Below, piece by piece: positions 18,529-26,930 of a stretch of DNA of 64,000 bases. Each line of letters begins with the position of its first letter. Position 1 is the stretch's first letter. This DNA is from Streptomyces zhaozhouensis. GTDB lineage: Bacteria > Actinomycetota > Actinomycetes > Streptomycetales > Streptomycetaceae. The position numbers were made by a program, and so were the translations under genes. Below the pieces are notes generated by a model that had not been told where the DNA came from, ran no database searches, and saw only the letters and a list, made by a program, of their open reading frames with translations. The stretch spans positions 248,001 to 312,000 of the forward strand of contig NZ_OCNE01000004.1 in NCBI RefSeq assembly GCF_900230195.1. The letters are read 5' to 3'.

Positions 18529-18969
18529 ATGGTGGACAGCAGCCGAGCACCAGAGCCGATCCGTGCCGACGACCGCCGTGTGCAGCTGCGCCCGGTGCCG
18601 ACCGGGGTGAACGCCAGGGAGCCGCTGTGGCGGGACGTGGTGGGCGACGTGCTGCGGCGCGAACGCCTCGCGCGCGGGCGGACGTTGAAGGACGTGGCGG
18701 AGGCCGCGCGGATCTCGATGCCGTACCTCTCCGAGGTGGAGCGGGGACGCAAGGAGGCGTCGTCCGAGGTGCTGGCCGCGGCGGCGCACGCGCTGGGGCT
18801 CGGGCTCGCCGACCTGCTCGCCCTGGCCCAGCGCCGGCTGACCGGCGAGCGCCGGGCCGCCGCCGAGCGGCCGTCCGACGGCAGCGCCACCTCGCTGGCG
18901 GCGCGCCGCGCGGCGGTGCCGCGGCGCGCGACGCGTCGGGACGGCGGGGCGTTGCTGCTCGCCGCGTAG
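18529..18969 (+). CDS. popR: PopR, activator of clpP3-clpP4
   Basis: 146-residue XRE-type DNA-binding protein: [20 protein letters not shown] and [20 protein letters not shown] form the helix-turn-helix. It ends in LLLAA. PopR of S. lividans is known to end in two alanines needed for its degradation by ClpP1P2; when that protease fails, PopR accumulates and switches on clpP3P4. Location beside a convergent clpP4-clpP3 pair, the degron and a PopR-type box upstream of clpP3 all agree, so the identification is firm although based on memory of the family. Confidence 0.9.
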   Translation: MVDSSRAPEPIRADDRRVQLRPVPTGVNAREPLWRDVVGDVLRRERLARGRTLKDVAEAARISMPYLSEVERGRKEASSEVLAAAAHALGLGLADLLALAQRRLTGERRAAAERPSDGSATSLAARRAAVPRRATRRDGGALLLAA

Positions 18970-19178
18970 CCCCCGGGGGGCGCGGACGACTGTCCGCGTG
19001 TGTCGTTCTGGTGGGTTGTCGGCCGCGGTGATGTGGCGGGTCGCTCGCGCGGTTCCCCGCGTCCCTTCCGGTCCGGTGGGCGGCTCGGAGGGCGGTGGGA
19101 ACCGCGCGGCGCGGGGCGGCGGGAGTTGGCCGACCGTCCACGTGCGTGGTGTGGCCGGGCGGTCGCCCCCGCGCCCCC

Positions 19179-19778
19179 TCACCCGTTCTGGCGGGAGCGC
19201 AGCACGTGGTCGGCGAGGCCGTAGGAGACCGCCTCCTCCGCTGTGTACACCTTGTCGCGGTCCATGTCCGCGCGCAGGGTCTCCACGTCGTGGCCGGTGT
19301 GGCGGGCCAGGACCTCCTCGACCTGGCGCCGGATGCGCAGCATCTCCTTCGCCTGGATGGCGAGGTCCGCGACCGTTCCCCGCTGCCCGCCGCTGGCCGG
19401 CTGGCCGAGAAGGACCCGCGCGTGTTCCAGCACCGCGCGCCGGCCGGGCGCGCCGGCCGCCAGCAGCACGGCGGCCGTCGAGCCGGCCTGACCCACGCAG
19501 TAGGTCGCGATCGGCGCGTTGACGAACGACATGGTGTCGTAGATCGCCATCAGCGCGGTGGGCGATCCCCCGGGTGAGTTGAGGTAGATCGAGATCTCCC
19601 GCTCCGGGCTGGAGGACTCCAGGTGGAGCAGTTGCGCGATGACCACGTTGGCCACCCCGTCGTCGATCTCGGTGCCCAGGAAGATGACCCGGTCCGACAG
19701 CAGCCGGCTGTAGACGTCGTAGGCGCGTTCCCCGTTGGGGGTGCGCTCGACCACGGTGGGAATCGTGTACTGACCCAT
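19179..19778 (-). CDS. clpP4: ClpP4, protease subunit lacking the catalytic histidine
   Basis: 199-residue Clp protease proteolytic subunit of the PopR-dependent ClpP3/ClpP4 system. The nucleophile is present in [13 protein letters not shown] (Ser100) and the Asp region is seen in [12 protein letters not shown]. But the position of the catalytic histidine, which reads MMHQP in ClpP3, here reads LLGQP (Gly125). If the reading is right the subunit cannot form a normal Ser-His-Asp triad and may be structural or regulatory, as in ClpR-type subunits. Start ATG 19778 lies one nt beyond the clpP3 stop (TGAGATG), so translation is coupled. Confidence 0.93.
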   Translation of the reverse strand: MGQYTIPTVVERTPNGERAYDVYSRLLSDRVIFLGTEIDDGVANVVIAQLLHLESSSPEREISIYLNSPGGSPTALMAIYDTMSFVNAPIATYCVGQAGSTAAVLLAAGAPGRRAVLEHARVLLGQPASGGQRGTVADLAIQAKEMLRIRRQVEEVLARHTGHDVETLRADMDRDKVYTAEEAVSYGLADHVLRSRQNG

Positions 19779-19779
19779 C

Positions 19780-20403
19780 TCAGAACCCCGTCCTGCGCTG
19801 CGAGTCCGGCCGGATGTCGGCCAGCGAGGCCACCACCCGGTCGACCATTCCGTACTCCCTTGCCTCCTCGGCCGTGAACCAGCGGTCGCGGTCGCCGTCC
19901 CTGGCGATCGTCTCCTCGCTCTGGCCGGTGTGTTCCGCGGTGATCCGTTCGATGGTCCGCTTGGTGTGCTCCAGGTTCTCCGCCTGGATCGCGATGTCGG
20001 CGGTGGAGCCGCCGATGCCGGAGGACGGCTGGTGCATCATGACCCGCGCGTTCGGCAGCGCGTAACGCTTGCCGCGCGCCCCCACGGTGAGCAGGAACTG
20101 ACCCATGCTGCCGGCCAGTCCCAGCGCCAACGTGGCGACGTCGTTGGGGATCAGCCGCATCGTGTCGAAGATCGCGAGTCCGGCGGAGACCGAGCCCCCG
20201 GGGCTGTTGATGAACAGCCTGATGTCGTTGCGCGGGTCCTCGGCGGACAGCAGCAGCAACTGTGCGCAGACCCGGTTGGCCGAGACCTCGTCGACCTGGG
20301 TGCCGAGGAACACGATGCGCTGTGTCAGCAGCCGCGCGTTCAAATCGTCGTCGAACCGCGTCGCCTGGGTCTCGCCCTCGGACGCGGTGACCGGTGTGGT
20401 CAT
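19780..20403 (-). CDS. clpP3: ClpP3, ATP-dependent protease proteolytic subunit
   Basis: 207-residue serine peptidase subunit. The triad is complete: Ser99 in [11 protein letters not shown], His124 in VMMHQPSSG and Asp173 in [28 protein letters not shown] is the oxyanion strand. The start at ATG 20403 is supported by AGGAGG upstream. First gene of a clpP3-clpP4 operon that is silent unless PopR accumulates; it works with a Clp ATPase encoded elsewhere. Convergent popR lies downstream of clpP4. Confidence 0.95.
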   Translation of the reverse strand: MTTPVTASEGETQATRFDDDLNARLLTQRIVFLGTQVDEVSANRVCAQLLLLSAEDPRNDIRLFINSPGGSVSAGLAIFDTMRLIPNDVATLALGLAGSMGQFLLTVGARGKRYALPNARVMMHQPSSGIGGSTADIAIQAENLEHTKRTIERITAEHTGQSEETIARDGDRDRWFTAEEAREYGMVDRVVASLADIRPDSQRRTGF

Positions 20404-20511
20404 CACGTGGAACCTCCTCTTCCTCCGCTTCCCGCGACGCCGGCCGTCCGCCGGGCGTCGCCCTCGTCGTCCACCATCGGCGGGCGGACCCCGCCGTGTC
20501 CGGAATCTCGC

Positions 20512-20537
20512 CCCGTGGCAGATCTGCCACGGGCAGA
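20512..20537. promoter_or_regulatory. PopR-type box upstream of clpP3
   Basis: Two overlapping inverted repeats. The first is a 22-bp perfect palindrome at 20512-20533 centred on GGCAGATCTGCC. The second is TCTGCC-N3-GGCAGA at 20523-20537, which fits the PopR target I remember for S. lividans. It lies about 110 nt upstream of the clpP3 start. Confidence 0.75.
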
Positions 20538-20621
20538 GCGGGCCGCGCGGGCACGCGGAAGCCCCCGGCGATCGGTCGGGTCGGCGCCGGGGGCTGGGGG
20601 AGCGGTGGGCGGGCCGGTGCG

Positions 20622-21266
20622 TCAGTCGACGGGGCAGGCCAGCCCGGTGCCGCCGAGGCCGCAGTAGCCGCGGGGGTGGCGGTCGAGGTACTGCTGGTGG
20701 CGCTCCTCGGCCGGGTAGAACGGGAAGTCGGCCTCGGCGACGATCTCCGTGGTGATCGGGCCGTAGCCGGCGTCGGCGAGGATCTTCTGGTAGGTGTCGC
20801 GGGTCTCCTCGGCCGCCTCCCGCTGGGCGGGGGAGCGGTGGAAGACCAACGAGCGGCAGTGCGTCCCGATGTCGTTGCCCTGGCGCATCCCCTGCGTCGG
20901 GTCGTGCCCCTCCCAGAAGACCCGCAGCAGCGCGCGGTAGGAGACCCGCGCCGGGTCGAAGACCACCCGCACCGTCTCGGCGTGGCCGGTGCGGCCGGAG
21001 GCGACCTCCTCCGAGATGGGGTGCGGCGTCGGGCCGCCCTGGAAGCCGGTCAGCGTGGTCCACACCCCCTCGGTCCGCCAGAAGCGGCGCTCGGCGCCCC
21101 AGAAGCAGCCGAGCGCGAACTCCGCGATCTCGCACTCCTCCGGGTAGGGGCCGAGCAGCGGCGTGCCCAGCACGCGGTGCCGTTCGGGGACGGTGTACAT
21201 CCGCTCGGAGCGTCCGGGCAACGCCTCCCGGGGCGTCGGCAGGCGGTCGGTGAGGTCGGTCAGCAT
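20622..21266 (-). CDS. msrA: Peptide methionine sulfoxide reductase MsrA, copy 1
   Basis: 214-residue enzyme that reduces methionine-S-sulfoxide in proteins. The catalytic motif is [30 protein letters not shown] and [17 protein letters not shown] are conserved segments, and [15 protein letters not shown] supplies two recycling cysteines. It is one of two MsrA copies in the window (second at 38777-39442). The divergent upstream region is short and shows no clear operator. The stretch encoding HQQYLD shares 15 bp with the core used by the integrated element in the other copy. Confidence 0.95.
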   Translation of the reverse strand: MLTDLTDRLPTPREALPGRSERMYTVPERHRVLGTPLLGPYPEECEIAEFALGCFWGAERRFWRTEGVWTTLTGFQGGPTPHPISEEVASGRTGHAETVRVVFDPARVSYRALLRVFWEGHDPTQGMRQGNDIGTHCRSLVFHRSPAQREAAEETRDTYQKILADAGYGPITTEIVAEADFPFYPAEERHQQYLDRHPRGYCGLGGTGLACPVD

Positions 21267-21601
21267 CGTCGGCTCATCCCCAACTTCTCGGCGGCGGTTG
21301 TCCGTTCGCGAGCACCGGGGTCCTCGACCCCCAGTGACTGCCTACCCGCGCCCGCCGCCCGGCACCACCGCCTTTTCGGCCGTGCGCGGTGAGGACGGGG
21401 CGGCCTACCGTTCCGCGTGGCCGACGGCGCACAGGTGCCGGGCACCCGGCCCGGCGTGGGCGGCGGGGACGCGGCCGGTCCCGGTGGGCCGCGCGGCGGT
21501 CGACGCCGTCGTCCGCGACCCCCAGCCGGTGTCGCCGCGCCCGCTCGCCCCGTCCGGCACCCGCCCCCGGCTGACCGAGGCGCCCCGGCGCGCGGGGCGT
21601 G
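21267..21601. other. Spacer without a confident gene
   Basis: About 335 nt between msrA copy 1 and the SARP-like gene. Short open frames exist on both strands but none has a convincing ribosome site or recognisable protein sequence. It should contain the msrA promoter. Confidence 0.5.
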
Positions 21602-24600
21602 TCACCGGGGAGGCGAGCCCGCCGGACCCGTGGCCCCAGCCGAGGGGGTGAGCCGCCCGTCCCGACCGGTCAGTTCCCCGAGAAAGCGCGAGACCCGGGC
21701 GGCGACGGCCCGTTCCCCCGACCGTTCGGCGAGCCGCAGCGCGTCGCGGGCGGCCTCCTCGGCGGGGGCGGCGGCACCCTGCCGCGCCAGGGCGCGCGCC
21801 CGCAGCAGGCGCAGCCGCGTCAGCGCGAACCTGGCGCCCTCCGCCGCGACCGGCTCCGCCTCCTCGACGCGGGACAGCGCCCCCACCGCGTCGCCCGACG
21901 CCAGGAACAGCTCCGCCTCGCCGAGCAGCACCATCGTGCTCTCCGTCGCCTCCCCGGTCCGCGCGGCGATCGCCCGCGCCTCGTCGAGCCGGCGCCCCGC
22001 CTCCTCAAGCCGGCCCGCCACCCTGGCCGTCTCGGCGAGGCCGACCAGGCACGCGGTGCGGCAGTTGTCGTTCTCCACGGCCACCGCCAGCGCCAGCGCC
22101 TCCGTGAACGCCCGGCGGGCCCGCGCGTGGTCCCCGGCGTCCGCGTGCACCATGGCGAGCGTCTCCGAGGCCACCGCCCGCACATACTCCAGGTCGGCCT
22201 CCGTCGCCGCGCGCAGCGCCTCGTCGAGCACGTCGAGCGCCTCCGCGTGCCGGCCCAGCCGCAGCCGCACCAGCCCCTGGTTGACCAGCACCATCGCGTG
22301 GAAGTGCGGCTTGCCCCCGCCCCTGGCGAGCGGCAGCGCCGCGTCCAGCGCCTCGCCGGCGAGCCGGGGCTCGCCCAGCGCCAGGTGCGCGGAGCCGATG
22401 TTGCTCAGCGCCGCCGCCACGTCCGCGTCGAGACCGGCCTCCCGGAAACGCGCCAGCGCCTGCCGGTAGTACCCCAACGCCTCCCGGGGCCGGCCCAGTT
22501 GCTTGGTGGCCACGCCCATCCCCTGGAGCGCCACCCCCTCGCCCTCCGACCACTCCGCCTCGCGGGCCAGCTCCCTGGCCAGGCCGTACTCCGCCAGCGC
22601 GGCGGGCAGGTCCGTCGCCCGCCAGTGCGCCAGCGCCAGGGAGAGCCGCACCGCCACGCCGCCCAGCCGGTCGCCCGCCCGGTCGGCGGCGCGCAGCGCC
22701 AGCCCGGCCAGCCGCAGCCACTCGGCCAGCGGCAGCTGGTGCGCCATCACGTCGGACAGGCTGACGACCAGCTGCCACGCCGGCCGGCCGGGACCGTGCT
22801 CCGCCGCGTGTGTGAGCGCGGCCGTCAGGTCCTCCCACTCGCGGTGGATCCAGGCCAGCGCCTCGGTCCGGTCGGCGAACTCCGGCGGGCGCGCCCCCGG
22901 CGCCGGGGCGTCCAGCGGCAGCCGCGACGACTGGAGGCGGCAGGCCAGCGCCGCCCGCTGCGCGCCGTGCAGATAGTGGTCGAGCAGCCGGCGGGTCGCC
23001 GCCGCGCGCCGCTCACCCGACTCCTCCTCGTCCAGCCGCTGCGCGGCGAACTCGTGCACCAGGTCGTGCCAGGTGAACCGCCCGTCGGCGGCCTCCGTGA
23101 CCAGGTGCACCCGCACCGCGCCGCGCAGCGCGTCCTCGGCCACCGACCGTTCCACCCCGGCCCCCGCGGCGGCGGCCGGCGCGGAGCGGCCCGTCCCCCC
23201 GACCGCGCCCAGCGAACGGAACACCAGGCGCGCCGGGTCGGAGAGCTTCGCGTAGGTCAGGTCGAGCGCGGCGCTGACGACCAGCTGGGCGTCGCCCTCG
23301 ACCGCGAGCCGCGCGAGCCGCCCGCGTTCGGCCAGCTCCTCGACGTAGTCGGCGACCCTGGTGGCCGGCCGCTCGCCGAGCTGGGACGCGGCGACGCAGA
23401 GGGCGAGCGGCAGATGGTCGCAGAGCCGCGCCAGGCGGGCCGTCGCCTCCGGCTCGGCGGCGACGCGGTCGGCGCCGACCGTGCGGCCCAGCAGCGCCAG
23501 CGCGTCGGCCGGCGGCAGCGCCTCGCAGACCACCCGGCGCGCCCCGTCCGCCGTCACCAGGCCGCTCAGCCGGTCCCTGCTGGTGACCAGCACCACGGAC
23601 CGGGAGGGCCCCGGCAGCAGCGGGCGGATCTGCGCGGCGTCCGCCGCGTCGTCGAGCACGAGCAGGACGCGCCGGTCGGCCAGCAGCGTGCGCAGCAGCG
23701 CCGCCTGCGCCTCGACGGTCACCGGCACGCGCGCCGCCGGGCAGCCGAGACCCTGGAGGAGCACGGGCAGCGCCTCCGCCACCGGCATCGGTCCGGAACG
23801 GTCGAAGCCGCGCAGGTCGAGGCAGAGCTGCCCGTCCGGGAAGCGGTCGGCCACCCGCCCCGCCCAGGCCAGCGCCACCGCCGTCTTCCCCGCCCCCGCG
23901 GGACCGGTGACGGCGATCAGCCGGCCGCCGTGCGCCAGCGCGGCGTCGAGCCGGCGGAACTCCTCGTCCCGCCCGGTGAACAGCGGGGTGACACCCGGGA
24001 GTTGCCTGGGGACCTCCGCGAGGGAACGCGCGGCGGGCGGCTCGGGCGCCGTCGACGAGGGCGCCGACGACAAGAACGTCGGGGCCCGGGGCGCCGAGGC
24101 GGGAGGCGTCGGGGCGGAGGGCGCCACGGGCCGGGGCAGCAGCAGCCCGCGCTGCACGGCGGCCAGCTCCGCGGACGGCTCCACGGCCAGCTCGTCGACC
24201 AGCCGCCGCCGCAGCGCCGCGTACACCTCCAGCGCCTCCGCCGTCCTGCCCTCCGCGTGCAACGCCCGCATCAGCAGCGCGTGCGGCCTCTCCCGCAGCG
24301 GGTGCTCCCCGGCGAGCCGGGTCAGTTCCGCGACCACGGCGCCCCGTTCCCCGCGTTCCACCGCCGCCTCCCAGCGGCCCTCGACGGCGGTGGTGTGCAG
24401 CTCAAGCAGCCGCCGCCGCTCGGGCACCGCGGGCAGGTCGGGCAGCGGATCGCCGCGCCACAGCGCGAGCGCGCGGTCGTAGCGTTCCTCGGCCGCCGGC
24501 CAGTCGCCACGGCCCGCGTCCCGGGAGCCCTCGGCCACCAGGGACTCGAAGGCCGCCAGGTCGGACCGGCCCGGCGCGACGCGCAGCAGATAGCCGGGGC

Positions 24601-24898
24601 TGCGGGTCTCCAGGGCGTCGGCCCGCGCCCCCAGCGCGCGCCGTACCTCGGTGACGAGGGAACGCAGCCTGGCGCCCGCCGCCGAGGGGGGCCGCGCGTC
24701 CCACAGCCGGTGCACGAGCTGCTCCACCGGCACGGGGTGGTTGGCGTCGATGAGAAGGGCCGCGCACAGAGCCCGTTGGCGCCCGGTCAGCCGCACGGGC
24801 CGCCCCCCGACGGTCACCTCCAGAGGGCCGAGCAGCCTGGCGGACAGCACGTCGGGAGACACGGCCAGATGATAGGGCGAGGGCGCACGACCGTCCAT
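21602..24898 (-). CDS. AfsR/SARP-type regulator with NB-ARC and TPR domains
   Basis: About 1,098 residues in the AfsR layout. An OmpR-like winged helix (SARLLGPLEVTVGGRPVRLTG) and BTAD (ALMRALHAEGRTAEALEVY) come first, then a Pro/Ala/Ser linker, an NB-ARC ATPase with Walker A AVTGPAGAGKTAVAL, Walker B VLLVLDDAADA and GxP-like HLPLALCVAA, and a C-terminal TPR array. Such proteins activate antibiotic or developmental genes, using ATP-dependent oligomerisation. GTG 24862 is an alternative start. It is divergent from a shorter BTAD regulator. No biosynthetic cluster is adjacent, so the target is unknown and it may be a global regulator. Confidence 0.9.
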   Translation of the reverse strand: MDGRAPSPYHLAVSPDVLSARLLGPLEVTVGGRPVRLTGRQRALCAALLIDANHPVPVEQLVHRLWDARPPSAAGARLRSLVTEVRRALGARADALETRSPGYLLRVAPGRSDLAAFESLVAEGSRDAGRGDWPAAEERYDRALALWRGDPLPDLPAVPERRRLLELHTTAVEGRWEAAVERGERGAVVAELTRLAGEHPLRERPHALLMRALHAEGRTAEALEVYAALRRRLVDELAVEPSAELAAVQRGLLLPRPVAPSAPTPPASAPRAPTFLSSAPSSTAPEPPAARSLAEVPRQLPGVTPLFTGRDEEFRRLDAALAHGGRLIAVTGPAGAGKTAVALAWAGRVADRFPDGQLCLDLRGFDRSGPMPVAEALPVLLQGLGCPAARVPVTVEAQAALLRTLLADRRVLLVLDDAADAAQIRPLLPGPSRSVVLVTSRDRLSGLVTADGARRVVCEALPPADALALLGRTVGADRVAAEPEATARLARLCDHLPLALCVAASQLGERPATRVADYVEELAERGRLARLAVEGDAQLVVSAALDLTYAKLSDPARLVFRSLGAVGGTGRSAPAAAAGAGVERSVAEDALRGAVRVHLVTEAADGRFTWHDLVHEFAAQRLDEEESGERRAAATRRLLDHYLHGAQRAALACRLQSSRLPLDAPAPGARPPEFADRTEALAWIHREWEDLTAALTHAAEHGPGRPAWQLVVSLSDVMAHQLPLAEWLRLAGLALRAADRAGDRLGGVAVRLSLALAHWRATDLPAALAEYGLARELAREAEWSEGEGVALQGMGVATKQLGRPREALGYYRQALARFREAGLDADVAAALSNIGSAHLALGEPRLAGEALDAALPLARGGGKPHFHAMVLVNQGLVRLRLGRHAEALDVLDEALRAATEADLEYVRAVASETLAMVHADAGDHARARRAFTEALALAVAVENDNCRTACLVGLAETARVAGRLEEAGRRLDEARAIAARTGEATESTMVLLGEAELFLASGDAVGALSRVEEAEPVAAEGARFALTRLRLLRARALARQGAAAPAEEAARDALRLAERSGERAVAARVSRFLGELTGRDGRLTPSAGATGPAGSPPR

Positions 24899-25029
24899 TC
24901 GCGCCCCCGCCCCCGCCCGTGCGCGGTGCCCCGCGCCGGCGCGGCTCCCATGCGCGGTCCATGCGGCAAACGCGCCGCCGCTCGCGAGGATGGCGGCGAG
25001 CGGGAGAACGAACGGTGCGGGAGGCGACG

Positions 25030-25782
25030 GTGCGAGTCCGGTTGTGGGGAACGGTGGCCCTGGGCGTCGACGGACGGCCGGACTCCTTCCCCGCCGGGCG
25101 CGCCGCCGACCTGCTCGCCTGCCTGGCGTGGCAGCCGGACGAGCTGGTCCGCGACGAGGTGCTGATCGAGCGGATGTGGGGGGAGGAGCTGCCGGAGGAC
25201 CCCAGGGACGCGCTGTACACCTGCGCCAAACGGCTGCGCCGGGCGCTCGGTGAGGGCGGCGCCGACCCCGGGGCCCTGGTGCGGGGCCGCGCCGGCTACG
25301 CGCTGCGGGCGGCGCCGGAACGGGTCGACGTGCACCACTTCCGGCGGCTGGCACGCGCCGCCGGGGAGACGGGAGAGCCCGCCGCGCGGGCGTTCCTCTA
25401 CGGAAGGGCCCTCGGGGTGGCGCACGGGGCACCCATGGCGGGCTTCGACTCCCCCTGGGCGGAACGCGCCAGGCAGGCGCTGCACCGCGAACGGCTCGCC
25501 GCCCAACTCGCCAACGGCTCCGCCTGGTTGGTGATGGGCTGCCACCGCGAACTGATCGCGGAACTGACCGAGCTGACCGTGGAACACCCGTGGAACGAGG
25601 CGGTCTCAGGACTGCTCATGGACGCCCTGGAGAAGGCGGGGCAGCCGAACGAGGCGCTGGCGGAGTTCGCCAGGGTCCGCGAGGGACTGGCGCGGCACCT
25701 GGGCGTCGCCCCGGGGCCCGCGCTCCACGCGCGCTTCGAACGGCTGCTCGCCGCGACCCCCGTACGCGGGGCCGCGGCATAG
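25030..25782 (+). CDS. SARP-like BTAD transcriptional regulator
   Basis: 250-residue regulator with a winged-helix DNA-binding domain (VRVRLWGTVALGVDGRPDSF, ALYTCAKRLRRALG) followed by a bacterial transcriptional activator domain (ELTELTVEHPWNEAVSGLLMDALEKAGQPNEALAEF). There is no ATPase or TPR region, so it is a short SARP. The start at GTG 25030 is favoured by GGGAGG five nt upstream; GTG 25015 is in frame. It is divergent from the large AfsR-like gene, and the two may share control. Target genes not evident. Confidence 0.88.
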   Translation: MRVRLWGTVALGVDGRPDSFPAGRAADLLACLAWQPDELVRDEVLIERMWGEELPEDPRDALYTCAKRLRRALGEGGADPGALVRGRAGYALRAAPERVDVHHFRRLARAAGETGEPAARAFLYGRALGVAHGAPMAGFDSPWAERARQALHRERLAAQLANGSAWLVMGCHRELIAELTELTVEHPWNEAVSGLLMDALEKAGQPNEALAEFARVREGLARHLGVAPGPALHARFERLLAATPVRGAAA

Positions 25783-25814
25783 GGGGGTGGGGTGCGCACC
25801 GGGGGGCGCGCACC

Positions 25815-26099
25815 TCACCCCGCTCCACCGTGCCCGGGGGCGTCCCAGGTGATCAGCCCCTTGTCGACCATCGCCCGCGGCGGGTGCGCGGCGGTGGGCT
25901 CCGGCAGTTCGGCGACGGCGACGGCGGCGAGCGCGGGCAGCCCGCGCGCCCCGTCGCAGGCGGTCAGCGGCCGTACGAGCCGGGCCGGGAGCCGGTGGCA
26001 GCGAGTGCGGGGCGGCCACGCCTCGGCGCGCAGCGCGTGGTGCCAGGGGCCGTCGTCGGTCGACTCGACGCCGGCCTCAGGCCCGTGCCACCCCCTCAT
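25815..26099 (-). CDS. Hypothetical protein, possibly 5'-altered
   Basis: Up to 94 residues; third codon positions are almost all G or C, so the region is probably coding. The body (ALRAEAWPPRTRC, ARGLPALAAVAVAELPEP, ARAMVDKGLITWDAP) reads as a compact unknown domain. The first dozen codons fall inside the 27-bp repeat derived from the msrA 3' end and into the toxin-antitoxin promoter, so the original start may have been displaced when that cassette arrived. Function not recognised. Confidence 0.5.
   Translation of the reverse strand: MRGWHGPEAGVESTDDGPWHHALRAEAWPPRTRCHRLPARLVRPLTACDGARGLPALAAVAVAELPEPTAAHPPRAMVDKGLITWDAPGHGGAG
26069..26095. repeat. 27-bp direct repeat, left copy
   Basis: Identical over 27 bp to 26786-26812. 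The right copy is the native 3' end of msrA including its TGA. The pair brackets the toxin-antitoxin cassette, so about 717 bp was inserted or duplicated here. Confidence 0.9.
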
Positions 26100-26106
26100 C
26101 AGGGGA

Positions 26107-26123
26107 AATCAGATACTCTGATT
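26107..26123. promoter_or_regulatory. Toxin-antitoxin operator/promoter
   Basis: Perfect palindrome AATCAGATACTCTGATT (7-bp arms) ending two nt before the antitoxin ATG. It contains a -10-like GATACT about 8 nt before the ATG, and no Shine-Dalgarno is seen, which suggests a leaderless transcript repressed by the antitoxin complex. Confidence 0.7.
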
Positions 26124-26125
26124 CC

Positions 26126-26380
26126 ATGAGGACGATGACGGCGACGGAGGTCGCACGCAACTTCGCCTCCGTGCTCGACAGGGCCGAGCACGGAGAGACG
26201 ATCGTGATCACCCGCGGCGGGCGACGGCTGGCGACGCTGGCTCCCACGCCCGCCGGCAACGGTGCGGCGATCAAGGCGTTCCTGGAGTCGCACCCGGTGG
26301 ACGAGGGCTTCGCGGACGATGTGGCCGCCGCTCGAGAGAGCGTCACCGACCAGATGAGCGCGGCATGGCACGACGACTGA
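26126..26380 (+). CDS. Phd/YefM-type antitoxin
   Basis: 84 residues. The N-terminal Phd/YefM fold (MTATEVARNFASVLDRAEHGETIVITRGGRRLATL) binds DNA and the acidic C-terminus should neutralise the PIN toxin. The coding sequence overlaps the toxin gene by 16 nt, so translation is coupled. The palindrome just upstream is the likely autoregulatory site. Confidence 0.92.
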   Translation: MRTMTATEVARNFASVLDRAEHGETIVITRGGRRLATLAPTPAGNGAAIKAFLESHPVDEGFADDVAAARESVTDQMSAAWHDD

Positions 26381-26772
26381 TCCTGGACACGGGCGTCGTC
26401 ATCCGGGCCGAGCGTGGCCAGGCCGGTCTCGCGCGGGTGCTCGACGAGGATGACGACGTGACCATCGCGGCCGTGAGCCTCGCCGAGCTGCAATGCGGGG
26501 TGGAGCTGTCCGAGGGGCAACGGCGCGTGCGGCGGCAGGAGTTCGTCGACGGCGTGCGCGCCCTGATCCCGGTCGAGGACTACACGGACGACGTGGCGCT
26601 CGTGCACGCCCGGCTGCTGGCCCACGTGCGCCGCGAGGGGAAGCCCCGCGGCGCCCACGACCTGATCATCGCGGCGACCGCGGCCGCCACGGCCAGGACG
26701 CTGCTGACCACCGACGGCAACACGGCGTTCGACGGCCTCCCCGGCGTGCGCGCGGCCGTCACGCCGGCCTGA
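26365..26772 (+). CDS. vapC: PIN-domain toxin (VapC-like)
   Basis: 135-residue predicted RNase toxin. The PIN active-site acidic residues are visible in LILDTGVVIRAERG (Asp), VSLAELQCG (Glu) and AHDLIIAATA plus LLTTDGNTAFDGL (two Asp). VapC enzymes usually cut tRNA or rRNA and stop translation. Pairing with a Phd-type antitoxin and the 16-nt overlap are typical. The cassette is bounded by 27-bp direct repeats, so it was acquired as a unit. Confidence 0.92.
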   Translation: MARRLILDTGVVIRAERGQAGLARVLDEDDDVTIAAVSLAELQCGVELSEGQRRVRRQEFVDGVRALIPVEDYTDDVALVHARLLAHVRREGKPRGAHDLIIAATAAATARTLLTTDGNTAFDGLPGVRAAVTPA

Positions 26773-26785
26773 GCCCGCCCGCCGG

Positions 26786-26812
26786 CGCCGGCCTCAGGCC
26801 CGTGCCACCCCC
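26786..26812. repeat. 27-bp direct repeat, right copy
   Basis: Matches 26069-26095 exactly and includes the stop codon of the displaced msrA 3' end. Confidence 0.9.
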
Positions 26813-26886
26813 ACCGGGCAGGACAGACCGGTGCCGCCGAGCCCGCAGTAGCCCGCCGGGTTCTTGTCCAGGTACTGCTGGTGGTA
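26794..26886 (-). pseudogene. msrA: Displaced native 3' end of msrA
   Basis: Encodes the last 30 residues of an MsrA ([14 protein letters not shown] then [16 protein letters not shown] and stop) with no upstream gene: the reading frame breaks at the att core at 26886. The 5' part of this gene is now at 38777-39442, completed by a 3' end brought in by the integrated element. This is the chromosomal stub left at attL. Confidence 0.93.
26870..26886. other. attL core in msrA
   Basis: AGGTACTGCTGGTGGTA, identical to 38859-38875. Left of it is the old msrA 3' end; right of it is element DNA leading into the serine integrase gene. Confidence 0.88.
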
Positions 26887-26930
26887 TCACTGCTCCAACG
26901 GCATATTTTCAGCCCGCAGGAGGAGCCGTG

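Noticed and set aside
21599..25165. 1,188-codon frame opposite the AfsR-like gene
   Set aside because: Shadow: the opposite strand encodes recognisable winged-helix, BTAD, NB-ARC and TPR domains and this frame has none.
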